Shown one piece after another: positions 36,415 to 47,679 of a stretch of DNA of 64,000 bases. Position 1 is the first letter of the stretch; every line of letters begins with the position of its first letter. The position numbers and the translations under genes are program-made. Under the pieces are notes generated by a model, which saw only the letters and a list, made by a program, of their open reading frames with translations, was not told the DNA's origin and ran no database searches. This DNA is from Papaver somniferum. Taxonomy: Eukaryota; Streptophyta; Magnoliopsida; Ranunculales; Papaveraceae. The stretch is taken from assembly GCF_003573695.1 (NCBI RefSeq), contig NC_039364.1, forward strand, positions 71,258,256 through 71,322,255. Reading direction: 5' to 3'.

Positions 36415-37725
36415 TGGTAGGTTCGAAAACCTACAATAAAAATACTGCAAGTTCACAGTGTCTCACTAGTAGAACAATGGCAAGTACATGTCGTTCCCCA
36501 CGAGGAGTGTGAAAATACTACTTCTAACTAATACCAAGACCAAATAATCAAATAGATAATGTTTAATGAGTTTTCAGAAATTTGAAACAAAATGAAACAA
36601 TAAATAATTTTAACGAAAAAACAGAATGATAGAAGGTTGTTAGGATTTTCGGTTTCCACCAATTAATTATGCAAACTATACTAATCTTTAAAAATCTATT
36701 CCATGCATTTTCAAATATTGTTTCTCCGCTCTAGTTTTCTTCGCTTCATGGGTAGTGATTCTAAAGCATTACCTATCTATCCTTGCATACCACGTCTAGG
36801 GATTTAACCGAAACACGAAATATCAATTCAAAAGCATAAATAATCAAGAAAATCACATGAACAATAAAATACCAAGCTATATGAAGAAAAACTACTAGTC
36901 ATTTAAATCATTATTGAGCATATAAATGTAGAGTTTACACAATTAAATTGGTTTCTACCCAAACCCTAACATAACTCTAGCTAGCCATGGCTTTCTCAAA
37001 AACCATAAACATATTAAAATCAAACTTTATCTAAAGATAAACGAAGAATCGAAAACAAAACTCCAAAATCCTTCTCCTGTTTCTCTTCCAGCTCTGTGGT
37101 CTCTCCCCCTAGTATATTTTGAAACAACACATAAATATAGCTCACAAATGAATTCACGTTTTTCTTCTTCTTCGCCACATCACCTCCCAATAAAAGTCTT
37201 CCACATGTCATGAAAATATAAATTCACCCAATGATGTTGTGCCGCGTGTCATAATATGACGAGACATTGTAAAGTATCATCGAATCTCCACTTTCCATAG
37301 TATATGAATTTCATTTAGAAAGCATGATATTTTCTTGCATGTGTTGGGTCCCACCTTAACTGTATTTGCAAAATGACGTCAGTTGGATTCAAATATTCCT
37401 TCAGATTCTTTATATAAATATAGCAAGAGAATATATGCAAGGACAAGATATATTAATCTTTCCTTTTTCTTCATTTGAACGTGGCCATGGAGGTGATATT
37501 CTTCCATTCTTATGCTAACAATAATAAAGTCACTCTTTTAGGTGGCATTAGTGTGATGACATCGACTCGCTTCACCATTAAGTCTCACATTTTGATGTTT
37601 ATTCGCTGGATGATCGAATTCACTTGTACTTTCTGCAAAAGCACTAAAATAGTGTCATTAGTCAAAATATTGAGTCCTAGCTAATATAAATATGGGTATA
37701 AAATGTAGCACTTTCGTGCTTATCA
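36415..37725 (-). repeat. 5' LTR of element E
   Basis: 1311 bp, the pair of 33701-35019. A TATATAAAGA box on the minus strand near 37408-37417 would drive minus-strand transcription. No gene in it. Confidence 0.88.
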
Positions 37726-40378
37726 ATAAGAAGCAAAATATTAGTAAAGAAGAGCAATTAGCAACCTTCTCTGTCAGAAATCATGTCTCTAATCAAGGTT
37801 GTATGTTCAGCTTGGAGACTAACATTTACGCCTAAATCTTTTCTAGCATCATCTAAAATTTTCGCAGCCCAGACAAATTCATCCTCACTAATTATGAGAA
37901 GACGAGAACGAATTTGATTTTCCCTTTCACAGAGTTCAATATTCTTGCGGTTAGCTTCATCTCGCTCAAGTTGAACTTCAAGAAGAGTCTCTTGGAATTT
38001 CGCTAAAGCCTTGGCACCTTGATCAGAGATACGATCTTTATCATCTATGAGACCTCTAATTTTGGTTTTTAATTCATTGGTTTTCTCTTTGGAATCAATA
38101 AGGAGACGCTTAAATATGTTGGCTAAGCCTAAACTGGATCTATGATCAATTTCTAAGAGGCGAAATTTCGATCTAAGTTCATCTAGATAAAGAGATGAAA
38201 TTCTATCATTTGAAAAGCTATTTAAGGAATTTTTAAGACGTTCAAGAAGGGTATCATTATCCAAGGCATTAGGAAATGAGCGAAGAAGGGTGGCTTCATC
38301 AGAAAGACCATAGATGTCTGCAAAAAGGATTATTTAAATAAGATAAAACAACAGGATGAATGAATAAAGAGAAAAGGGAAAAGTAACACACCATAAAGTT
38401 GATTATTAGCTTGTTGAAGACTAGAAATTTTATTCTTATACGAGGAAGAATCAATTTCTAATTGTATATTTTTCTCGCGAAGACTTTTAACTTCAGCTTC
38501 CAATTCTTCATTCTTTTTGCGAAATTGAAGATTTTTCTTTTCAAGATTTAAGCGTCTTCTCTCCAGATCTGAGGCAACAGCAAAAGAATCTTTTCCAGCC
38601 TGCGAAAAGAAATAAAAAATATTAATATAAAAAGAGATTTTGAGTTATAACAATAAAAAAGTAAAAAGATAAAAGTATACCAGACTATTGAGAGAATGCA
38701 AGAAGTCGGGAGTCACGGATCTAGAAACTCCGCGAAGAGAATTATCGCCATCCAGTAAAGGGACATCACAAAGAGTAGCGAGAGCTTTATAGGTATTTGT
38801 GAATTGGCTATCTCCCATCCCTTGTAGAGAATCAGAAAAGAGGCCAGAAATCTTAGCCATAGAAGATTCAGGTGGAGAATCTTCAGGTGCATCAAGATCA
38901 TCGTTATCCTCATCATCCTTATCATTTTCAGAACTTTCGTTAGGAAGAGCATTTGAAGGAGAAGGAGAACGAACTTTTCTTTTCTTTGGAGGAGGACCAC
39001 TTGATTTTTCCCTGCGAAGAGTACCTTTACCTTTATCACCAATCTTCGCAGCATCAACAGATTCTTCTACTTCAGCAATAACCTTCACACACAGATAGAA
39101 ATAAGAAACGGAAGCATGGAAGTAACATTACTATTTAAAGTCATAAGACAAAGTTTCTTACCTCATCTGTGTATGAGCGAAGAGCTAATAAAGTACTAGA
39201 TTTCCCAGTCCTGTTATAACTATCCTTTAGTTTTTGGATCTGCGAAAAGTCGCAAGAGTTAGCGAACAGAATAATAAAAATCAATAAAGAAATATAAAAT
39301 GAGTTAAAGGATAGAAACATACCTCTTTCTATTTCTCGGTCCAGGAGAAGACCCAAGGTTGATATGCAGCGAGATTCGCAGGAAGAATGTTCGATCCAGC
39401 AATGTAGGGACCCTTTAGCATTAAAAGAAAGACACACCATTTGTCATCTTTGGACTGGCGAGGAGTTGTATTTTTACCATAATGCCAGTCAATATCTTGC
39501 ATAAGAATTTTGGCTTCATCAATGTTATCTTTTCTTCTTAATCGAAGGCCCCAGCGAGTATTCTCCTTCTTCATGGAGATAAGATCGTAGTTTTCAAAGA
39601 AATTCGCCACTGTATATTTCTCAGCAACTATTTCTAGGTTTGCGAATTTTGGATCTCTAAGTTCTGTGGAGTAAAGAGATCCTCTACCAGAACCACGATT
39701 AGCGAACTCTAACATCAGACGGATGCAGTCCCCACTTAGTTGGAAAATAGCTCGTGAAAATTTCGAATGAGCGAGAATTTCATAAAACAAAGGAATGTCT
39801 GGGTTATAAAGAGGAATAGGGAGACCTGCGAGAAGTTGACCTAGCGATTATGATTGATTGATCATCATAATTTTGATTGGAGAAAAGCTTGACAGAAAGA
39901 ATTGATTTAGCATTCACACCAGGAATGGGGGAGAGTGAAAGACCTTTATTAGCAAGATCTTTTTGGACATCTTGTAGATTTTTCTCATATCTATGACCAC
40001 TTGGAGCCATGTTTAAATACAGAGCATGGGAATGTTTAGAAAGTAAAAGAATTGAAGGAAGAAAAAATTACAGCAGCAGAATTTGCAGAAGAATGACAGA
40101 GTTGCAGAGATGAGAGAATAAATATAGAAGAGAAAGTAAAAAGAAAAGTGGAAAGAGGGGGGAGAAGAGTATATAAAGAAAATTTACTTCTCGAAGAAAT
40201 AAACACCACTAAGACGAAGAGACGTGAGCGGTTGAAAGATAACGGTTACAGAAGACGTGTCAAGAAATAAATGAAAAACAGAGTACGTGTGATAAATGTA
40301 GAACATGAAAAGATAAGCAGTTGCGGAATTTCTCACATCATTCTCTACTTTGCAGAGAAGATATGTGAAGAGGCAAGA

Positions 40379-40835
40379 TGTAGGATCAGAATCTCACAAC
40401 AATTATGTCTTAGCGAAATTATCAATGGTATTGCACAATAGCGTCGCAGAACAATTTCAGAAACGACGTCAGCAAGGATCATGAGAAAGATATGATAGTC
40501 TTGCGAAAATAAGAGAGCTTGCGAAGTGAACATTTGTAAGGTTGCGAGAATGTCGCAAACCATATCCGAAAATAAAGGACAGATTAGCTGTCATCCACTA
40601 TGTATTTCCTTATAAATAGTCATTCGAGTTGCAAAGGAGAGAGAGATCTTTTTTGAGTAAGAAACAAGTAAATAGGAGAGAGAAAGTTCAGAGCAGATTC
40701 CATTCTTGATTTCTTTATTTTTCTTGTCAGAACATTCAAAAATTAATCAATAAAATTAAGAGTGTAAACCTAAAAATGAGTTGATCATCAATGAAATCAT
40801 ATGAGGGGTGTAGTGTAGGATTTCCTGCAACTACA
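40379..40835 (+). repeat. 3' LTR of element D
   Basis: 457 bp, matching 27940-28396. The antisense gene's ATG lies 369 bp upstream, so its promoter must be in or next to this LTR. A TATATAAAG sequence at about 40170 is on the plus strand; the minus strand offers only TTTATATAC. Confidence 0.88.
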
Positions 40836-40840
40836 ATGAG

Positions 40841-41451
40841 ATCAGCCGTGGATTCGATCATGAAATCGGAGTAATGAGATGAAATGGATTATCTTCTAGG
40901 AATTCAGTGGTGAATGTCACGGTAGAATTAATCTATTGCAGAAGGGATATTAGCCAGTTAAAGCGTCATATCTGTTCTGAAAGGTGCATAGTCAGGAAAC
41001 AACGAGTGTTGCCGAAGTCCTGAAGGCGTTATTGCTCCCAATCTTACGGAGAACCTTCTGGATCTATACACGGCCTCTCTACATAGTCAGGGAACAGTGA
41101 GTATCACCGACGTCCTGAAGGCGTTATTGCTCTCAATCTTACAGAGAACCGCCCAATCGTTCTTCTATGTAGAGGTGGGTCTCTCTCATGTAGTCAGGGA
41201 AAAATGAGTTTCATCGACGTCCTGAAGGCGTTAAGTCCTCAATCTTACAGAGAACCTCCCAATTATGTTATTCTACATAGAGGTCATGATGAAATGCAAG
41301 GTGTCGAACGCTCAGCTAGTGGAGGATTTTCGAGAAACATGTTCATCATGGCTCGTAAAATATAAATCGTCACATGCTTGAAAGCCGGGTCAGAAACATG
41401 CAGTATCATGATTTTACGGTTTTGACCTTTGCTGAAAATCCACCATCTACA
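40841..41451 (-). repeat. solo C LTR, right piece
   Basis: Continues the C LTR after element D. It has three copies of a segment with GAACCTYC and TAGTCAGGGAAMARTGAG (40985-41280). It ends CCATCTACA at 41451, then the ATCCC duplication. Confidence 0.8.
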
Positions 41452-41456
41452 ATCCC

Positions 41457-43083
41457 AAAGAAGACTTTAAACTGAGCGGTCGTAAGAGATTTCGCCTAAT
41501 TAGGTTACTCTCCTCTCCGAATAGGCGACTTCACCAGTAACAACACAACCGAGGAAGTTTGTTGTCACGAAGGATTAGTTTTCTAGAAATGCAAACTTCA
41601 AGTATTTATAGACAAGGAAGTTTGGACACCAAGGAATTTCCAAAACCGAAAATATTCTCAAGATATGCAATATAATTACAAATTCGGTTTCCATAATTCT
41701 TGGAAATGCTCTGTCCAAAATAATGACCGAAAATCTCTTTGGAAAATATTTAACTAGTAAATACACATTACTAATTCTCATTTTCCTAAAATAATTTTAT
41801 TACCTTAATTAAAAGATTCTTAACTTATTTATGTTTCGATTCTGGGATTTTCTTCCTTTAGCTATTAAGGAATAACTTTGAACAATTAAAGATAAACAGT
41901 ACTGCTTGTGTTCAAAGTGTGTCGACATCCTTACTTTGTAAGTCCTCTTTCATAATTACAACCTTGAAACCGATTTGCCACACTTCCAAACAAGTTTAGA
42001 ATTGGTTCATCTGACTTTCAAGAACTATGTGATTGATCAAGAACACTCAATCACAAATCATGGGTTTAATGGTTCTACCAAAACAAGTTTCGATTCTACC
42101 TCCATGTGAGTCTTGTGCATAGTCACACTAGCTTTCCAAAATTCGGTTGACTAGGTACTAGGATCGGTTCCCCACATATATATGGTATCTAACTTATATG
42201 TGTTACACATATCCATAGGATCGGTTCCCCTTTGCCTAAAAACGTGTTGCACATGTCCATAGGATCGGTTCCCCTTTCTGCTACAAACTTGCTGCACCTC
42301 ATACAAGGATCGATTCCCCTTTGTGATGTGTTGCACATCTTACTAGGATCGGTTCCCCTTTACCCAGATTCAGTCATACACAAATCACAAACTCGATCAT
42401 ACCATCTCAAGTGATTACTTAAGATCGGTTTCACTAATAAAAGTCATACCAATACATAAGTCAGGCCTTTGTGAATAGTTTTACCAAGAACACAAACAAG
42501 TCATGAGCGGTAATACTAAATCATACATATTGGTTGTTCACAAGATATGCAATGAATAACAATACCAATAACGCCTGGCGATTTCCTTTTCGATTCATAA
42601 ACAAGTTTATGAACTTACTTCCTTAAAACACATGTAAAACATTGTTTGCTAGGATGAAATCCTCACCTCATACCCATACATAATCACAATAGCATTTAAA
42701 AGATTATGTCGATGTCTTATCTACAAAGTTTAATGGTTAACCAATAAACCTCGTATTGTATTCCTTAATACTATGTCTATCTAGAGTGTTCATGCTTCGC
42801 AGTTTTGTTTCAATATGCACGACTTGAAAAATACGTTAGGGAATGAAACAGTTCAATTCAAATATCACTAACCTCAGTGGAAGGATGATGTTGTCGTTGT
42901 AGCTTCTTACTTCTTAACTTCTTCAAGTCTTCGATATACTTGTAATGTCTCATATCCTAATACTTTCAAGCTAACCTAGTACATAATCAAGCGACTCTTA
43001 AAATGAGTTTTGATTCACTAAAATATGACAACCAAACTTGACATACCAACGCTTGGTGGGTTCAACCGAGCTATGCTCTAACA
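41457..43083 (-). repeat. 3' LTR of element B, right piece
   Basis: Matches 56707-58363. It contains five copies of AGGATCGGTTCCCCTTT about 40-50 bp apart (42160-42362). It ends GCTCTAACA at 43083. Confidence 0.88.
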
Positions 43084-43100
43084 ATCTCCCCCTTTGTCAA
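43084..43100 (-). promoter_or_regulatory. polypurine tract of element B
   Basis: The minus strand reads TTGACAAAGGGGGAGAT, then the LTR start TGTTAGAGC. Almost the same tract precedes the 3' LTR of element A copy 2. Confidence 0.85.
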
Positions 43101-44875
43101 TTTTAGTGACAAAACTCTTACAATCATATGGATAAACAAATTACAAGAATTCATTACACATACGCTTGATTCCCGAATTCAACATCACAATAACCTGTAT
43201 ATATTCAATCCTTAAATGCCGCTGTTGACATTATAATAACAAAGCTAATACTCCCCCTAAAGGTGAGATAGGTAGATTTTATCAATCCACACGTCTTTGT
43301 TATACCAATTAATATGATATGTTACTCCCCCTTAGTCTATGCTTTCACTCTTTCGTTAGATAAACGTTTAAGCACAATTTTCCTTTTCCTTAGTGATACC
43401 AATCAATATAAAATCAATTCCAGTATCACTTGTTTACTCCATATATTTCTCCCCATTTTTGTCACAAAATGACAAAGAAACAAAAAAATAAAGGACAAAC
43501 CGAAAAGAATCTTACAAATCTCAAAATAGACTTGCAAACCTATAGAGTTAAGCACGAGGGTTCCACACACCATTTTTGATAACCAATATCAAAACCAAAA
43601 CTACAAAGTAATTTGTTTTGATATGTTATCAAGGAAATAATTGCCTGAAGCAATTTTCCCAATTTAGTTTAGCAAACCAAAAATCAAATAAGCACCTTAG
43701 TCCCTTTGCTAAACCGATTGTACAAATACAATCGCTTCATTCGATAAGACCAAAATAAATATAACTCTATTTTTCTCATCAGGTTCTAATTATCCATATA
43801 ACTTAGACCTTTAAATTTTAAACAAGACAAGTACTAGGTTAGTTAACTAGCATTTCTTATTAAGGCATTCGATTAGACTTGAATAACCGAAACCTCCACT
43901 TTGATAAGTCTAACTAGGATAAACTTAGATTCTCTTATCCGGAATCGAATTGGACTAAACAATCCATCCCGTAGACTTTTTCTTTCGTTAAGCCATAAAT
44001 AATTCATACAAACCAAAATAAATCAACTTGCATAATTATTCACCTCAACCGGAAGCAATTGAAACAACATAGACATTATAGCACCGCAATTGCACCGAAA
44101 GTTTGTAAGCCTAAACAATTGATATCACACAATAAAGCAAGATAACAATAGTTTTTCTTAACCGGAACCAATTGAATCACACACACATCCATACACACAT
44201 AATGGAATAAATCATCAATTGTACCGAAATTTTGTTAAGCAAAAACCAAATATATATGAAATAAAATCAGGATTTTCTTAAACTAGAAAACAATTAAATA
44301 ACAAAATTGTTACCTCAAATTTAGCATCCACTTCTCCAATATGTTTGCATGTTCTTCCAGGGAGAGTTGATATCGAAATATCATTATGTTGTCATCCTTA
44401 TGCAAAACAAAAGAATAACAACAACCAACCTTTACCAGAGAAAGGTTGAAAACCATTTTTTTTAACTATTGCAAGCAAAAGTTGAAAAACCACCGAAACA
44501 CATATGTTTTTATGTTAAACCAAAACCGATTCAACATATTGTGACTTTTTCACATATTGTTTCTACCAGAACCCCTCATGATCCTTTGATAAAGCCTACC
44601 AACGTGGGATAGAACTTAATCCTACTATATCAAAAAGTCACCCAAACCATAAGGGTTCACAACATTATAAATATCAAGGTAATAAAACCGAAATCAAACA
44701 TCTCATAAACATCTATAGCAATAATAAAGCATTCAAGCACAGGCTATGTAAATCAAAAACCATCACAAGAAAAATTATAAATCAAATAATTTTATTCATA
44801 ATAGGATAGTTTTATTCATAATAGACTTTAATGAAATAATCAAAAACTACTGTCTATTTTTCCTTTTTAACTTAA
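43101..44875 (-). other. 3' non-coding internal region of element B
   Basis: About 1.8 kb of AT-rich sequence with no open frame that I trust. Several CTCCCCCTTA or CTCCCC stretches (near 43250, 43325, 43450) resemble extra polypurine tracts. A pol region would be expected here in an autonomous element and is absent. Confidence 0.55.
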
Positions 44876-45957
44876 TCATTGGGAAGGACATTCCTTGGGA
44901 TCAAGTGATTTTTGTCGCTCTTCTTCAATTTTTGATTCTTGATCCCAAAACTTTGATTCAAAATTTTGAATTCCTTTAAGAGTTTTTGTATTTCGAGCAG
45001 CAAAGCCTAGCTGTTTCTGAAAACAATCAAGTTGTTTACCAAGATTTTCAAGATGAATAAGAAGAGACTTTTTGTAGGAATTTGGTGAAATTCTTTTAAC
45101 ACCCATTTTATTACTGGATTTTCCTCCAATCATTTGACCTATAGTCTTATTAGAGACGACCGCAATGCTTCTCATATCATCGATCTCAACTCCTGAGATT
45201 AATTTGCAAATTTCTGTAATTATACAGGGAAAGCCTATAAACCTCTTTATTCCTGAGGAACCAATAGAATCTGAGATTTTTACCATTTGACTGACAATGA
45301 TCCCACAAATATCAATTTGAGGATCTCCTTTTAACAAAAAATAAACAAATTCTGCAAAATCTTTGTCCCAAACAGACTTATCTCTTGTACTTGCAAATAG
45401 GGTAGCTAAAGCAAGTTTACCAAATACTCGTAGATGGAAGGGTATATATTTTGTTGGTAATCTACCTTTTTCTCATTTTGTTGATCTTCCAGTGAGATGT
45501 GTTGAAATGGTATCGTGTTCAATTTCAACTCCAGTAATCAAATGACTACATTCCTCATTGTAATTAATAGCATTGGATATTGTCTTATGATCCACATAGT
45601 AGATTCCTTGACCAACAAGAGTAACAAAGGAAAGTTTTTTTTATGATCAATATTATGGATATTTGCATAAAAAACTCTTACCATATCAGGTGAATATTTT
45701 TCAAAACCAAAAAGTTTTCCCCAGCTTCGATTTTGAACAAACTTCAGATATTCCTTTTCTTGGACATCTGGATCAAATTTCTTTTCAGTGGTAAAATCCA
45801 TTCTCTTAAGAATTTCGTATTTCCTGTAACAAGAGTTGTCAACAAAACTAGCGAAATCATGCTTGTTATCAATACTGTTAGGAAATCTGATTTTGTCAAT
45901 GTCTTCAATCCTGAACCGATTATTAGCGGAATTGGTTCTTGATTTCCTTTTTCCCAT
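44876..45957 (-). pseudogene. PF20167-like (putative plant transposon protein) ORF of element B
   Basis: Starts at ATG 45957 with a basic MGKRKSR stretch, then the pattern of the putative plant transposon protein domain: KYEILKRMDFTTEKKFD, EYLKFVQNRSWGKLFGFEKY, DMVRVFYANIHNI. A one-base change in an eight-T run (45635-45642) shifts the frame; the next stretch reads FVTLVGQGIYYVDHKTISNA, meets a TGA at 45473-45475, then continues with LLKGDPQIDICGIIVSQMVK and GFPCIITEICKL to 44876, ending in a Glu/Lys-rich coil. About 360 residues when intact. It is the only protein of B and lies where gag would be. Domain call is from pattern memory. Confidence 0.68.
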
Positions 45958-46912
45958 ACTTGTGAAAATATGAAAAACCCTAGTTACGGTTTCGATCAAT
46001 CTTCCCCAATATGTATGAACACATAGTCAAGAGATTATCTTTTATAGGAAGACTTGATATCAAAAACCGTAAATAATTAGTTTTAGGAAAAACTCTCAAA
46101 ATCGGAAATTGGGGCTTATGGGAAACAATTCCGATTTTGTATCTAGGTCTTTCTTTTGGAAAACCGGTTTTTCATGGTCTGGATCTTTGTTTCGGACCGA
46201 TTCCATGTTTTTGTCCAAAAACCTATTTACTCTTTTATTACCAGAGAGTGGCAATATCACTTGAATTTTATTCAAGAATTTACTAGAGTATACAGAGATA
46301 AATTTGAACAAGATATGATATTTGTTAAAAATACCATCAGAATCATAAACCCATTGATGTTTTAAAAGATCACTTGCTTAATTAAGACAGTTGTGAGGTG
46401 TATGAAGCAAACCATTGTTAATAGAATTATCAACTGAAAACTCATTCCTTACATGATCACATATTTTCCAAAACCGCATCCTGGAAAGCGAAACATCGAC
46501 AGTCCTTGATCTGAAAATGTAAATGTGTATACTTTGGTAGGCCAACCAAAATATATTTAAGATTCCTGATTTTGCCGGAATACAATAGCCGAAGTTCATA
46601 AAAATATTAGCAGAATCTTATGCATTTTCAAGATACGACATGTCTCATAGGTCATTGTATCATTGTTACTCACTATAACGATATACAATCCTATGATATC
46701 CAAAGGATTATGTAGGTCACTCAAGACATACATAAGTATAATTCCTAACATGTTTAGGAATAAGAGTATTACATACTTCATACGTGTTTTCCACCACGAT
46801 ATTATAAAGTAGTCAAATCCTTCCATTACGTTAACTGAATCAACCATTAGATTCAATTCTTATAGGTTGGATCGCACCAAACACAGATTGTTAGATCTTT
46901 TCGTGTTTGTCT
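45958..46912 (-). other. leader of element B
   Basis: About 950 bp between the PBS and the ATG of the B ORF. Short frames here on both strands are unrelated to known proteins and I treat them as non-coding leader. Confidence 0.5.
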
Positions 46913-46924
46913 CCTCTGATACCA
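46913..46924 (-). promoter_or_regulatory. primer binding site of element B
   Basis: The minus strand reads TGGTATCAGAGG, one base off the copia tRNA-Met site seen at 1611 and 50181, two bases inside the LTR end. This links B to copia despite the lack of copia genes. Confidence 0.82.
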
Positions 46925-46926
46925 AT

Positions 46927-47679
46927 TGAAAAGGTGAGGGTACCCAAATATACCTCAAGCTAAAACTTTTCCTACCTATAAGTCCTTTCTCCGAAAGTGA
47001 TTGTCTATGGACTGAGGCGAGACAATGCAACTAATTGGTTCACACTTCGTGTGATCGTCTATGGATACGAGATCGAGACAATACAATAACGAAGTATGTT
47101 TACTTGATAAAAAGGTTCAGACTTAGCCAAACACAATAGGATTGCTTATCAAGTAAATAGAAAATTAACGTTTGTGTAATTTACTTTAATTATAATAAAA
47201 CAAATTATAATGTGGAAAATATAAAGTAAATGACACAGCAAGATTTTGTTAACGAGGAAACCGCAAATGCAGAAAAACCTCGGGACCTTGTCCAGAATTG
47301 AATACTCTCAGGATTAAGCCACTACACAAAATTAAACCAACTTCGTATAGTTGAGACCAAGCAACTAAACCTATAGTTCACCTAGTTCCATCTGTATTCC
47401 CACGCCTCTGACCTATGAATAAGTCACGTACTTGGAACAATTCCTTTGGTTCGTATTCCAAACAGTAAACGAACAACAAATCTGTTTGGTATCAACTCTC
47501 TTCAACCAAGTGATGTGAGTTCGACAAAGGCTCTTCTATTTATCTCAAATAAAATCTTTCGTCAGGTTCTTAGATTTATCTTATGTTCAACTACCAAAGA
47601 TAATTGTTAAGATTTTTGCAATCAATACTTTTAATTACAAAGAATTTTATTGATGCCGATATACACAACTAATCAATCC
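46927..47679 (-). repeat. 5' LTR of element B, left piece
   Basis: Starts TGAAAAGGTGAGGGTACCC. Broken at 47679 by element A copy 2 with target duplication AATCC (47675-47679, 56281-56285). Continues at 56286. Confidence 0.88.

Larger units (their letters stand above)
33701..37725 (-). mobile_element. small non-autonomous LTR retrotransposon E
   Basis: LTRs 33701-35019 and 36415-37725 (TGGTAGGTTC...GCTTATCA), flanked by ATAAG (33696-33700, 37726-37730). The PBS (minus, 36408-36391) is TGGCGCCGCTGCCGGGGA, typical of Athila/Tat gypsy elements, so the right LTR is the 5' LTR. The internal region is only 1.4 kb, with one ORF and a hairpin repeat array and no gag or pol motif. It lies in the last intron of the antisense gene of D. 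Confidence 0.9.
33243..40010 (-). pseudogene. six-exon antisense gene in element D (Transposase_28-like, nuclear signal, coiled coil)
   Basis: Minus-strand exons: 40010-39323, 39239-39162, 39082-38681, 38599-38392, 38317-37766 and 33643-33243. All introns are GT-AG; phases 0,0,0,1,1 fit once one extra base in exon 1 is allowed. The exon 1 part after MAPSGHRYEKNL has LAGLPIPLYNPDIPLFYEI and FQLSGDCIRLMLEF, resembling the putative gypsy-type transposon domain (Transposase_28). Exon 3 holds an SV40-like nuclear signal (PPPKKRKVRSPSPS) and an acidic run. Exons 4-6 are long coiled coil ending in an Asp/Ser/Glu-rich tail. Breaks: a frame shift near 39838 and a TAG at 39329-39331. About 775 residues when intact. 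Intron 5 contains element E. Function unknown. Confidence 0.72.
27940..40835 (+). mobile_element. Ty3/gypsy-type retrotransposon D with antisense gene
   Basis: LTRs 27940-28396 and 40379-40835, both 457 bp, TGTAGGATC...CAACTACA, flanked by ATGCG (27935-27939) and ATGAG (40836-40840). A PBS follows the 5' LTR and a purine-rich tract (GAAGAGGCAAGA, 40367-40378) precedes the 3' LTR. The internal region holds gag (28530-31280), protease (31277-31600), a non-coding repeat zone, and a six-exon antisense gene (40010-33243). Reverse transcriptase and integrase are missing. Element E interrupts it. Without E it is about 8.9 kb. Assignment to gypsy rests on gag, protease and PBS type. Confidence 0.87.
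24874..41451 (-). mobile_element. solo LTR of family C carrying element D
   Basis: Ends are TATAGATGGGG (TG to TA at the first pair) and CCATCTACA, flanked by ATCCC. Without element D it is about 3.68 kb, close to the 3.81-kb C LTR, and has no internal region, so it is a solo LTR. The visible pieces are 24874-27939 and 40841-41451. Confidence 0.82.

Noticed and set aside
42157..42365. CRISPR-like regular repeat in LTR B
   Set aside because: Linkers are related to one another and the array is inside a plant LTR.
46096..46856. Three short minus-strand frames before the B ORF
   Set aside because: No domain, no shared frame with the B ORF and no start context; treated as leader.
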